Shown here one piece after another: positions 4,986 to 10,729 of a stretch of 10,729 nt of DNA. Source of the stretch: Planctomycetota bacterium (GTDB lineage Bacteria > Planctomycetota > B129-G9); assembly GCA_030622295.1 (NCBI GenBank), contig JAUXGI010000016.1, positions 1-10,729 on the forward strand. Reading direction: 5' to 3'. Every line of letters starts with the position of its first letter. The stretch's first letter is position 1. The position numbers and the translations under genes were made by a program. Under the pieces are notes generated by a model that saw only the letters and a program-made list of their open reading frames with translations, was not told the DNA's origin and did no database searches.

Positions 4986-5887
4986 GCGAACGGAAACGCA
5001 CCGGCCCATTCGACATCATAGCGACGGTTGTCGCGCAGGAGCCGGCAGGGTCGGCTGCGTACCGCCTTACCCTCGACTGTCCGGAAATCGCGCGCTGCGC
5101 GAAGCCGCCGCAGTTCTTCACCATTTCCTGTCATGCGCTGAGTCAAATCCATGCCGGAGCGGACGCGGACAGCGTACCGCTTGATCCCATTCTGCGAAGG
5201 CCGCTGGGCTTCTACAGGGTCCGTCCCGACAAGGGTGAGTTTGACACGATATACCAGGTCGTCGGCCGGGGCACCGGGATGCTGACCTTGCTGAAACCCG
5301 GAGACAGGGTGCGCGTGCTCGGACCGCTTGGAAAGAACATCAATCCGAAGGACATCAGGTCGCGGACGGCGCTCCTGGTCGGCGGAGGCGCGGGTTTGCC
5401 GCCGCTCTGTTACCTTTCGGAAGCGCTTCAGGATGCCGGGAAAGAAATCATAGTTATTGCGGGAGCGCGATACAGGGAACTCCTCATTGCGCCGACTGTC
5501 TCCCGGAGACTTAAGCGCCCGGTCGGCGGCAGGAAGGATGTTCAGTCCCTGGAGCCCCTTGCGCAGCGTGATATCGACTGTGCAATCGCCCTGGAACGGC
5601 ACGAGGAGGGTTTCTTCGAGGGCCTGATTACCGCGCCTCTGGAAGAGTACCTGGAACTGGACTACGAAGGCGGCGTCGAAATTGTGGCGTGCGGCCCGCC
5701 CCCCATGGTGCGCGTTATTGCGAAGTTGGCGGAGAAAAAATCCGTCAAGTGTACCGTCGTCATGGAATCGCGCATGGGGTGCGCCATAGGAGCCTGCCAG
5801 ACCTGTGTGATAAAAACAACCAGCGGCTACAGGCGGGTCTGCGTCGAGGGCCCTGTTTTTGATGCAAAGGATATCGTTTGGGAATGA
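4982..5887 (+). CDS. pyrK: Dihydroorotate dehydrogenase B electron-transfer subunit
   Basis: PyrK carries FAD and a [2Fe-2S] cluster and passes electrons from the PyrD flavin to NAD+ in the class 1B enzyme. The FAD-binding stretch RRPLGFYRV is at 72-80. The NAD-domain motif GGGAGLPPL is at 134-142 and CGPPPM at 237-242. The C-terminal cluster cysteines are 267, 272, 275 and 287, with spacing C-x4-C-x2-C-x11-C, followed by GPVF. At 301 residues it is longer than characterised PyrK proteins of about 255-262. Extra sequence lies near residues 51-70 and 165-205, and the usual TDDGS-x-G-x-KG loop is replaced by a divergent ERHEEGFFEG (205-214). The start is GTG, which fits the family N-terminus, with a G-rich but close ribosome site. 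It is the first gene of the operon and overlaps pyrD. Confidence 0.93.
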   Translation: MSERKRTGPFDIIATVVAQEPAGSAAYRLTLDCPEIARCAKPPQFFTISCHALSQIHAGADADSVPLDPILRRPLGFYRVRPDKGEFDTIYQVVGRGTGMLTLLKPGDRVRVLGPLGKNINPKDIRSRTALLVGGGAGLPPLCYLSEALQDAGKEIIVIAGARYRELLIAPTVSRRLKRPVGGRKDVQSLEPLAQRDIDCAIALERHEEGFFEGLITAPLEEYLELDYEGGVEIVACGPPPMVRVIAKLAEKKSVKCTVVMESRMGCAIGACQTCVIKTTSGYRRVCVEGPVFDAKDIVWE

Positions 5888-6849
5888 CGCCGGAGCAAAA
5901 CGACACAAACGCCGAACCGTCGCTCGAGACGGAATTGCTCGGCATGAAGATGCGCACCCCGCTCATCATGGCCTCCGGTACGTTCGGCTATGCGTTTGAG
6001 ATTGCCCGCGTGGCGGACCTTGACTTCTCACACATCGGCGCCGTAATCCTCAAATCCGTGACGCTCGAACCGCGGCAGGGCAACCCCCCTCCGCGTGTCG
6101 CCGAGACGCCGGCAGGCATGCTCAACTCCGTAGGACTGCAAAATCCAGGCGTCGATTACGTCATAAGGCATTATCTCGGGATGCTGGAAAACTTCGACAC
6201 CAATTTCATTGCCAGTGTCGCCGGCCATACGGTTCACGAGTACGTCGAGTGCAGCGTGAAGATGGCCTCGCACGAGAGCATCCGCGCGGTTGAACTGAAC
6301 ATGTCCTGCCCGAACGTCAGGGACGGACGGCGCTTTGCCTCGGATCCGGCGGGGGCGGCGGCTCTCATCCGCGCGGTCAAGGAAAGGTGTCCCAAGCCCA
6401 TCATCGCGAAACTCGCCCCCGGGACGGAGGACGTTGGGGAAATAGCAGGCGCGTGCATCGACGCGGGGGCAGACGCCCTGTCCGCCGGCAACACGTACGT
6501 CGGAATGGTAATCGACACTCGCCGCCGCCGGCCGCTCCTGGGCGGCAATACGGGCGGGCTTTCAGGCCCTGCGATAAGGCCGCTTGCCGTGCACAACGTT
6601 TGCCTGGTTCATCAGGTCGCCTCGCAGAAGAATATCCCCGTGATAGGATGCGGCGGCGTGATGACCGGCAATGACGCCGCGGAAATGATGCTTGCAGGTG
6701 CGTGCGCCGTGCAGGTGGGAACGGCCGTATTTACGAACGTTCACATCGCCGCCGATATTTCCGCGGGGCTCAGGAAATATCTCGTCGCGCAGAAGGAGAA
6801 CGAAGTCTCCGCGATAGTCGGCACGTTGCAGCAGAACGAAACATCCTGA
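5884..6849 (+). CDS. pyrD: Dihydroorotate dehydrogenase B catalytic subunit
   Basis: PyrD oxidises dihydroorotate to orotate with FMN in the fourth step of pyrimidine synthesis. Together with PyrK it uses NAD+. Visible motifs are LKSVT (56-60, with the FMN lysine), GMLNSVGLQNPG (78-89), ELNMSCPNV (137-145, where Cys142 is the class 1 catalytic base), NT (203-204), GGLSGPAIRPLAV (224-236) and GCGGVMTGNDA (255-265). A cysteine rather than a serine base, plus the adjacent pyrK, puts it in class 1B, a soluble enzyme. One odd point is KLAPG at 176-180 where the family usually has KLSPN. The chosen ATG (5884) overlaps the pyrK TGA as ATGA, a classic coupling arrangement. A TTG two codons upstream (5878) is also possible and has AAAGGA six bases before it. 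The protein is 321 residues from the ATG, about normal. Confidence 0.94.
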   Translation: MTPEQNDTNAEPSLETELLGMKMRTPLIMASGTFGYAFEIARVADLDFSHIGAVILKSVTLEPRQGNPPPRVAETPAGMLNSVGLQNPGVDYVIRHYLGMLENFDTNFIASVAGHTVHEYVECSVKMASHESIRAVELNMSCPNVRDGRRFASDPAGAAALIRAVKERCPKPIIAKLAPGTEDVGEIAGACIDAGADALSAGNTYVGMVIDTRRRRPLLGGNTGGLSGPAIRPLAVHNVCLVHQVASQKNIPVIGCGGVMTGNDAAEMMLAGACAVQVGTAVFTNVHIAADISAGLRKYLVAQKENEVSAIVGTLQQNETS

Positions 6850-6890
6850 GGCGTCGAGCCCTTACCTGGAGAGTCAATGGAGAAATCGGC

Positions 6891-8159
6891 ATGAAGGTTT
6901 TCGTAATCGGCTCAGGCGGTCGGGAACATGCGCTTGTCTGGAAAATCGCGCAGTCTTCGCGCGTCCAGAAGATTTACTGCGCGCCCGGCAGCGCGGGCAT
7001 AGCACGGCACGCCGAGTGTGTTGACATCTCGGTCGAGAACATCCCGGCCCTGGCGGAATTCGCCGTGAAGGAATCCATCGACCTCACAGTGGTCGGGCCC
7101 GAGGCGCCGCTGGCCGGGGGGGTGGTTGACGAGTTCCGCAAATTACACATCCCCATCTTCGGTCCTGACAGGCGTGCCGCAGAAATAGAAAGCAGCAAGT
7201 CCTTTGCAAAGGACCTCATGCGCGTCAATTCAATTCCGACTGCCGCGTTCTGGACGTTCAGCGAATACGACCAACTGGAGAGTTTGCTGAAGGAGGCCAA
7301 ATACCCTCTGGTGCTGAAGGCCGACGGTCTCGCCGCCGGCAAGGGCGTTGCGATTTGCGGGGATAGTGATACGGCCAGGGCTCTCGGCCACGCGATGATG
7401 ACCGAAAAGAAATTCGGCAGCGCGGGCGCGCGTGTTGTGGTCGAGGAACTCCTGACCGGGCAGGAGGTCTCGATAATCGCGCTGGTGGCGGGAGATACGG
7501 TGGCCGTGCTGGAGCCTTCGCAGGACCACAAACAGGCCTATGACAACGACGAGGGACCCAACACCGGCGGCATGGGCGCGTACTCGCCCGTACCCGCGAT
7601 TACGGAGCCGACCTTGCGGCGCATCGAGCGGGACATCATCATACCGACCGTACACGGGATGAACCGTGAGGAACGCCCCTACTTTGGCGTGCTCTATGTG
7701 GGCCTGATGCTGACCTCCGCCGGGCCGCAGGTACTGGAATACAATTGTCGATTCGGCGACCCCGAAACACAACCCCTGCTGATGCGCCTGGAGACCGATT
7801 TGGTGGATTTGCTTGAGGGCGCGGTCACCGGTAATCTTGGCGACGTGACTCTGTCGTGGCGCCAGGGGGCCTCCCTCTGTGTTGTTCTGGCTTCCGGCGG
7901 CTATCCGGGTTCATACAGAAAGGGCCTGCCCATAACGGGCATCGAAGAAGCCGAGGCGATGGAGGACGTCGTTGTATTTCACGCAGGCACCTCGAAGGTC
8001 AACGGCGAGTGGCGCACGGCCGGAGGCAGGGTGATGGGCGTTACCGCGAGAGGCTCGGATGTAGGGGACGCCCGGCGCCGCGCCTACGATGCGGTTGAGA
8101 AAATAACTTTCGAAGGTATGCACTACCGCACGGACATCGGCGCCAGGGCCCTGGGGTAA
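6891..8159 (+). CDS. purD: Phosphoribosylamine-glycine ligase (GAR synthetase)
   Basis: PurD joins glycine to 5-phosphoribosylamine using ATP, the second step of purine synthesis. The 422-residue length is typical. The order of motifs is standard for the ATP-grasp enzyme. GSGGREHAL (7-15) opens the N-terminal domain and GPEAPL is at 69-74. KADGLAAGKGV (143-153) is the ATP-binding loop. DHKQAYDNDEGPNTGGMGAYSP (212-233) is the PurD signature and NCRFGDPETQP (285-295) provides Mg2+ ligands. The C-terminal domain carries VLASGGYPG and YRTDIG. The open frame extends 63 codons further upstream into pyrD, but the ATG at 6891 is chosen. It starts the conserved MKVFVIGSGG and has GGAGAA (6879-6884) six bases before it. 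It lies 41 nt after pyrD with no promoter seen between, so the two nucleotide pathways share a transcript. It converges with the glycosyltransferase gene, 18 nt away. Confidence 0.97.
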   Translation: MKVFVIGSGGREHALVWKIAQSSRVQKIYCAPGSAGIARHAECVDISVENIPALAEFAVKESIDLTVVGPEAPLAGGVVDEFRKLHIPIFGPDRRAAEIESSKSFAKDLMRVNSIPTAAFWTFSEYDQLESLLKEAKYPLVLKADGLAAGKGVAICGDSDTARALGHAMMTEKKFGSAGARVVVEELLTGQEVSIIALVAGDTVAVLEPSQDHKQAYDNDEGPNTGGMGAYSPVPAITEPTLRRIERDIIIPTVHGMNREERPYFGVLYVGLMLTSAGPQVLEYNCRFGDPETQPLLMRLETDLVDLLEGAVTGNLGDVTLSWRQGASLCVVLASGGYPGSYRKGLPITGIEEAEAMEDVVVFHAGTSKVNGEWRTAGGRVMGVTARGSDVGDARRRAYDAVEKITFEGMHYRTDIGARALG

Positions 8160-8177
8160 GACGCCGGCCGGGGCGCG

Positions 8178-9245
8178 TCATTGTTTGAGGTCCGAGATGG
8201 CTTTCTTCGCCGCCTCGAGCACGTCCTCTGCGGTTATGTTTTTCATGCAAATAACATCGTTGCACCTGCGCCGCGTGCAGGGACTGCACGGCGCGTTTGA
8301 CCGCACGACGATGTTGCCCTCGCCGCAAGGCCCGTAGATGACCGGGTCCTTCGGGCCGTAAATCCCTACGACGCGCGTGCCCAGCGCCGCGGCGATGTGC
8401 AGGGGGCCGGTGTCGCAGCCGATGAAAACATCCGCGCTTTTCAGCAGGGCGGCCAACTCTTTCAGCGACATTTTCGGCGCGATGTGTACCCCCTGCCCGG
8501 CCGCCTTCGCGATCGTCTCGCATTCTTCACGCTCGGCTTCGCCGCCCCAGGTCAGTACCACAAGCGCGTGACTTTCGCGAGCCAGCCTCTCTGCGACATC
8601 ACGGAACTTCTCCGCACCCCATTGCTTCAGGGATCCGAACCTGCTGGTGCCGGGGTGTATCACGACAAGGGCCCCGGTTTCTTCAAGTCGTCTTGCTTCA
8701 ATCCATGTTGCAATGGGGGCCGCTGCGGCGGGGTCGATTGGCAGGACGGCCGCCGCCCCGCTTGTTCTCACGCCCAGGCGCTCAACCATCCCCAGTGCGC
8801 GCTCTACGCGGTGAATCCGGGGGGGCGGCTTGTGGTGATGTGTTGCGAAGATGTGGCTTTTTTCCTTTGCGTAGCCTCGGCCTCGGCCCAGGCGGTGCCT
8901 CGCGCCGCTGAGCAGACTTATCAGGCCGCTGCGAAAATTCCCCTGGAAGTCTATTGACAGGTCAAAACGCTCCCGTTGCAGCCGTCCAAAAAACCTGATT
9001 GCGCTTACCGCCAGCCACGGCCACTTGAGCGGATTCCTGAGCGCTCGCGTCCATTGCCGCCGGGGCACGACTGTGACGCGGTCGAGTTGCGGGTGGCCCT
9101 GGAGGAGTCCGGCGGCCTTCTCCTCAACAGCCCAGAATATTTCCGCCTCCGGGTAATAGCGCCTCAGCGCATCAAGCGCGGGCAGGCAGTGAACCACGTC
9201 CCCCAGCGCGCTCAGCCGCACCATGAGAATCTTGTTGAATTTCAT
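8178..9245 (-). CDS. Glycosyltransferase family 9 (heptosyltransferase-like, LPS core)
   Basis: Family 9 enzymes such as WaaC, WaaF and WaaQ transfer heptose from ADP-heptose to the lipopolysaccharide core at the inner face of the inner membrane. The N-terminal signature VRLSALGDVVH (9-19) includes Asp16, matching the catalytic aspartate of WaaC. IHPGTS is at 196-201 and KQWGAEKF at 207-214. The donor-site motif GCDTGPLHIAAALGTRVVGIYGPKDP is at 276-301. Near the C-terminus four cysteines (320, 323, 328, 333) form CSPC-x4-C-x4-C, a known feature of many family members. The 355-residue length is normal. The ATG at 9243-9245 is preferred over an in-frame TTG at 9288-9290, because that TTG is itself part of the promoter -35 box. 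No other LPS genes are adjacent, so the exact acceptor cannot be named. The gene appears to be transcribed alone. Confidence 0.93.
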   Translation of the reverse strand: MKFNKILMVRLSALGDVVHCLPALDALRRYYPEAEIFWAVEEKAAGLLQGHPQLDRVTVVPRRQWTRALRNPLKWPWLAVSAIRFFGRLQRERFDLSIDFQGNFRSGLISLLSGARHRLGRGRGYAKEKSHIFATHHHKPPPRIHRVERALGMVERLGVRTSGAAAVLPIDPAAAAPIATWIEARRLEETGALVVIHPGTSRFGSLKQWGAEKFRDVAERLARESHALVVLTWGGEAEREECETIAKAAGQGVHIAPKMSLKELAALLKSADVFIGCDTGPLHIAAALGTRVVGIYGPKDPVIYGPCGEGNIVVRSNAPCSPCTRRRCNDVICMKNITAEDVLEAAKKAISDLKQ

Positions 9246-9261
9246 TTGTCTCACGTCCTGA

Positions 9262-9290
9262 ATTATAGTAAGAAGCGCGGCGATGGTCAA
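9262..9290 (-). promoter_or_regulatory. Near-consensus sigma70-type promoter of the glycosyltransferase gene
   Basis: On the minus strand TTGACC (9285-9290, 5 of 6), a 17-base spacer and a perfect TATAAT (9262-9267) lie directly upstream of the gene. The -10 ends 16 nt before the ATG, so the leader would be only about 10-11 nt. The AGGA at 9256-9259 falls at or before the expected transcription start, leaving little room for a Shine-Dalgarno. Confidence 0.75.
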
Positions 9291-9392
9291 CGAGGACGTT
9301 ACCCCGAAAAGCCGTTGACTGCCGGAGAAAAACGGCGCCCGTTGCCCGGTGGGGCGAGTCTGCGAAATGCGAAAGGGCCGCCCCGATTTTGC

Positions 9393-9420
9393 TTGACTTT
9401 GGCGGGCGAAAGGCGAATAT
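9393..9420 (+). promoter_or_regulatory. Weak candidate promoter for the isocitrate dehydrogenase-like gene
   Basis: TTGACT (9393-9398, 5 of 6) is followed after 16 bases by GAATAT (9415-9420), which keeps the two most important -10 bases (A at the second and T at the last position) but matches only 3 of 6. A start near 9427 would give a leader of about 67 nt containing the hairpin at 9439-9458. No better plus-strand promoter was found between 9291 and 9493. Confidence 0.35.
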
Positions 9421-9438
9421 GTCGGGCCTTCACAGGGT

Positions 9439-9458
9439 TCCCGCCCTTAGTGGCGGGA
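9439..9458 (+). other. GC-rich hairpin in the dehydrogenase leader
   Basis: TCCCGCC (9439-9445) pairs with GGCGGGA (9452-9458) around a six-base loop, a perfect 7-bp stem. It lies 35 nt before the ATG and about 22 nt before the ribosome site, and no U-tract follows, so it is not an intrinsic terminator. It could tune mRNA stability, be a small dispersed palindrome, or be chance. Confidence 0.4.
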
Positions 9459-9493
9459 GGCAGACAGTCTTTAACTATTTGGGAGAGACTAAT

Positions 9494-10690
9494 ATGTTCG
9501 CTGAAGCCGTGGAGCGTGCAAAAGAGCATTTTGGCAAGTTGATGGAGGAGCAACTTGCACGGGTGGAGAAGATGAAGAGCGCCCCTCCCTGGACGGACTA
9601 CTCCAAACTCGAAAGAGTCAAAATCGGCATAGCCGGGGGCGACGGCATAGGGCCGATAATCTGCGAGCAGACGCGCAGAGTGGTTGAGCACATGCTCAAG
9701 GGGGAGGTGAAGGAAGGCAGGGTTGAATTTGTGGATATTAAAGGCTTGACGATTGAGAACCGCTACAAGCACAAGCAGGCCGTCCCCGACGACGTGCTCG
9801 AGCAGATTAAGCAGTGTCACGTCATCATCAAGGGGCCGACCGAGACCCCCAAAAGCGGCGACCCGCGCGGCGAACTGGAGAGCGCAAACGTAACCCTGCG
9901 GCGTGCGCTCGACCTCTTTGCAAACGTCCGTCCGGTCAAGGTTCCGGAAAAAGACATAGACTGGATGTTCTTCCGTGAGAACACCGAGGGCGAATATGTG
10001 CTCGGCAGCCAGGGCATTCATGTCAGTGACGACCTGGGGGTTGATTTTAAGGTCATAACAACCCAGGGCACCGAGCGTATCGCGCGCGCGGCATTTGAAT
10101 ACGCGAAGAAACAAGAGATTGACCGGGTGACGGTGGTCACCAAGGCCAACGTAGTCAAGACCACCGACGGCAAGTTCTCGAAAATCGTGCACGAGATTAA
10201 GGAAGAATATCCGAATGTCAATCTCGATGAGTGGTACATAGACATCATGACGGCCAAACTCATCGACCCGAGACGACGCACCCAGTTCAGGGTGTTCGTG
10301 ATGCCGAACCTGTACGGCGACATCATTACCGACGAAGCCGCTCAGATACAGGGCGGCGTCGGCACGGCCGGCTCGGCCAACATCGGCCGCCGGTACGCCA
10401 TGTTCGAGGCCATACACGGCAGCGGCACGCGCATGGTCGAAGAAGGTCGCGCACGATACGCCGACCCCCGAAGCATGATGCGCGCCGCAATCATGATGAT
10501 GGAACACGTCGGTTTCGAAAGGCGCGCCAGGATCCTGGAGATGGCGATGGATGCCTGCGCGGCCGAAAACAAGGTTGTCTGTACCGGCCGCAAGGACGGC
10601 GCGACGGCAGAACAAGTCGCTGACTACGTAATCGAAATGATAGAGGACCCGGAACTCGAATCTCGCTGCCAATCCGTAGCCAAAGGCTGA
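9494..10690 (+). CDS. icd: Isocitrate/isopropylmalate-family dehydrogenase, probably isocitrate-type
   Basis: These enzymes oxidise and decarboxylate a 2-hydroxy acid with NAD(P)+ and Mg2+. The 398-residue protein has the family order GDGIGP (49-54), ESANVTLRRALDLFANVRPV (129-148), RENTEGEY (161-168), TKANVVKTTDGKF (216-228), YIDIMTAKL (248-256), MPNLYGDIITDEAAQIQGG (270-288) and FEAIHGS (304-310). The S-x-N at 130-132 matches the isocitrate-contacting Ser/Asn known in Escherichia coli Icd, which favours isocitrate over isopropylmalate. Metal-binding aspartates (250, 276, 280) are present. After HGS the usual A-P and ANP coenzyme motifs are replaced by GTRMVEEGRARYADP (311-325), so NAD or NADP preference is unclear. 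A 41-residue helical N-terminal extension precedes the core. The ATG at 9494 has GGGAG (9481-9485) eight bases before it. The open frame extends 35 codons upstream but without a ribosome site. The gene diverges from the glycosyltransferase. Confidence 0.85.
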   Translation: MFAEAVERAKEHFGKLMEEQLARVEKMKSAPPWTDYSKLERVKIGIAGGDGIGPIICEQTRRVVEHMLKGEVKEGRVEFVDIKGLTIENRYKHKQAVPDDVLEQIKQCHVIIKGPTETPKSGDPRGELESANVTLRRALDLFANVRPVKVPEKDIDWMFFRENTEGEYVLGSQGIHVSDDLGVDFKVITTQGTERIARAAFEYAKKQEIDRVTVVTKANVVKTTDGKFSKIVHEIKEEYPNVNLDEWYIDIMTAKLIDPRRRTQFRVFVMPNLYGDIITDEAAQIQGGVGTAGSANIGRRYAMFEAIHGSGTRMVEEGRARYADPRSMMRAAIMMMEHVGFERRARILEMAMDACAAENKVVCTGRKDGATAEQVADYVIEMIEDPELESRCQSVAKG

Positions 10691-10729
10691 AAAACCCGAT
10701 ACGGATAGAACCGTGCCCGCCGCAAGCCG
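10691..10729 (+). other. Downstream edge, no gene resolved
   Basis: The 39 bases after the dehydrogenase stop hold a weak GGAT and a possible GTG at 10713, followed by open codons to the window edge. This could be the start of another plus-strand gene or plain intergenic DNA. No terminator hairpin is visible before the edge. Confidence 0.15.

Noticed and set aside
4757..5908. A 383-codon minus-strand open frame across pyrK and part of the palindromic element
   Set aside because: It is antisense to a well-supported PyrK, with low-complexity basic composition and no recognisable domain or ribosome site.
8160..8179. Possible bidirectional terminator between purD and the glycosyltransferase
   Set aside because: Only a 5-bp GACGC/GCGTC stem is seen, without a U-tract on either side and partly inside a stop codon.
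9299..10672. A 457-codon minus-strand open frame opposite the dehydrogenase
   Set aside because: It mirrors the dehydrogenase codons, has a His/Phe/Asp-rich composition without motifs, and the plus-strand frame has the full family signature.
1..10729. CRISPR array, tRNA/rRNA genes, transposase, toxin-antitoxin or defence genes
   Set aside because: No spaced direct repeats, RNA gene signatures or such protein motifs were found. All the larger frames are accounted for by housekeeping genes.

Overview
The window is an ordinary, tightly packed bacterial chromosome segment with nine complete genes and the first codons of a tenth. It is GC-rich by eye. The source looks Gram-negative, because a heptosyltransferase-type family 9 glycosyltransferase of the lipopolysaccharide pathway is present. 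An NAD-linked (class 1B) dihydroorotate dehydrogenase with its PyrK partner and a stand-alone LUD-domain protein are both common in anaerobes. The gene mix and a short AATCCGT repeat cluster would suit an environmental lineage such as the PVC group or a similar uncultured phylum, but the sequence alone does not prove this.

Left half, minus strand. Reading leftward from 4616, manC (mannose-1-phosphate guanylyltransferase), ruvX (YqgF nuclease) and a LUD-domain gene form a unit with a 4-nt gap and an 8-nt overlap. It starts from a good sigma70-type promoter at 4671-4699 and ends at a long hairpin at 2448-2492. mgtE (magnesium channel) and an MBL-fold hydrolase follow as a second unit, closed by two terminators at 218-243 and 113-134. 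A further minus-strand gene begins at position 27 with its own extended -10 promoter and a perfect Shine-Dalgarno. Only nine codons are visible, and they resemble the start of a Tat signal peptide.

Middle. The 365-bp gap between the divergent manC and pyrK genes holds two facing-away promoters, both with 17-nt spacers and a TAGAAT -10. Between them lies a 141-bp element (4738-4878) with 19-bp terminal inverted repeats enclosing two further hairpins. This is the most unusual structure in the window.

Right half. pyrK, pyrD (ATGA overlap) and purD (41-nt gap) form a plus-strand nucleotide-synthesis operon. It makes orotate from dihydroorotate and catalyses the second step of purine synthesis. 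purD converges with the minus-strand glycosyltransferase gene. That gene has a near-consensus promoter (TTGACC, 17 nt, TATAAT) only about 17 nt upstream of its start codon. Divergent from it is an isocitrate/isopropylmalate-family dehydrogenase, probably isocitrate-type, with an atypical coenzyme-binding loop.

No tRNA, rRNA, CRISPR array or transposase gene was seen. I found no convincing undescribed multigene system. The points worth a second look are the nested palindromic element, the LUD cysteine cluster, the dehydrogenase loop, the divergent PyrK, and several promoter and leader details.
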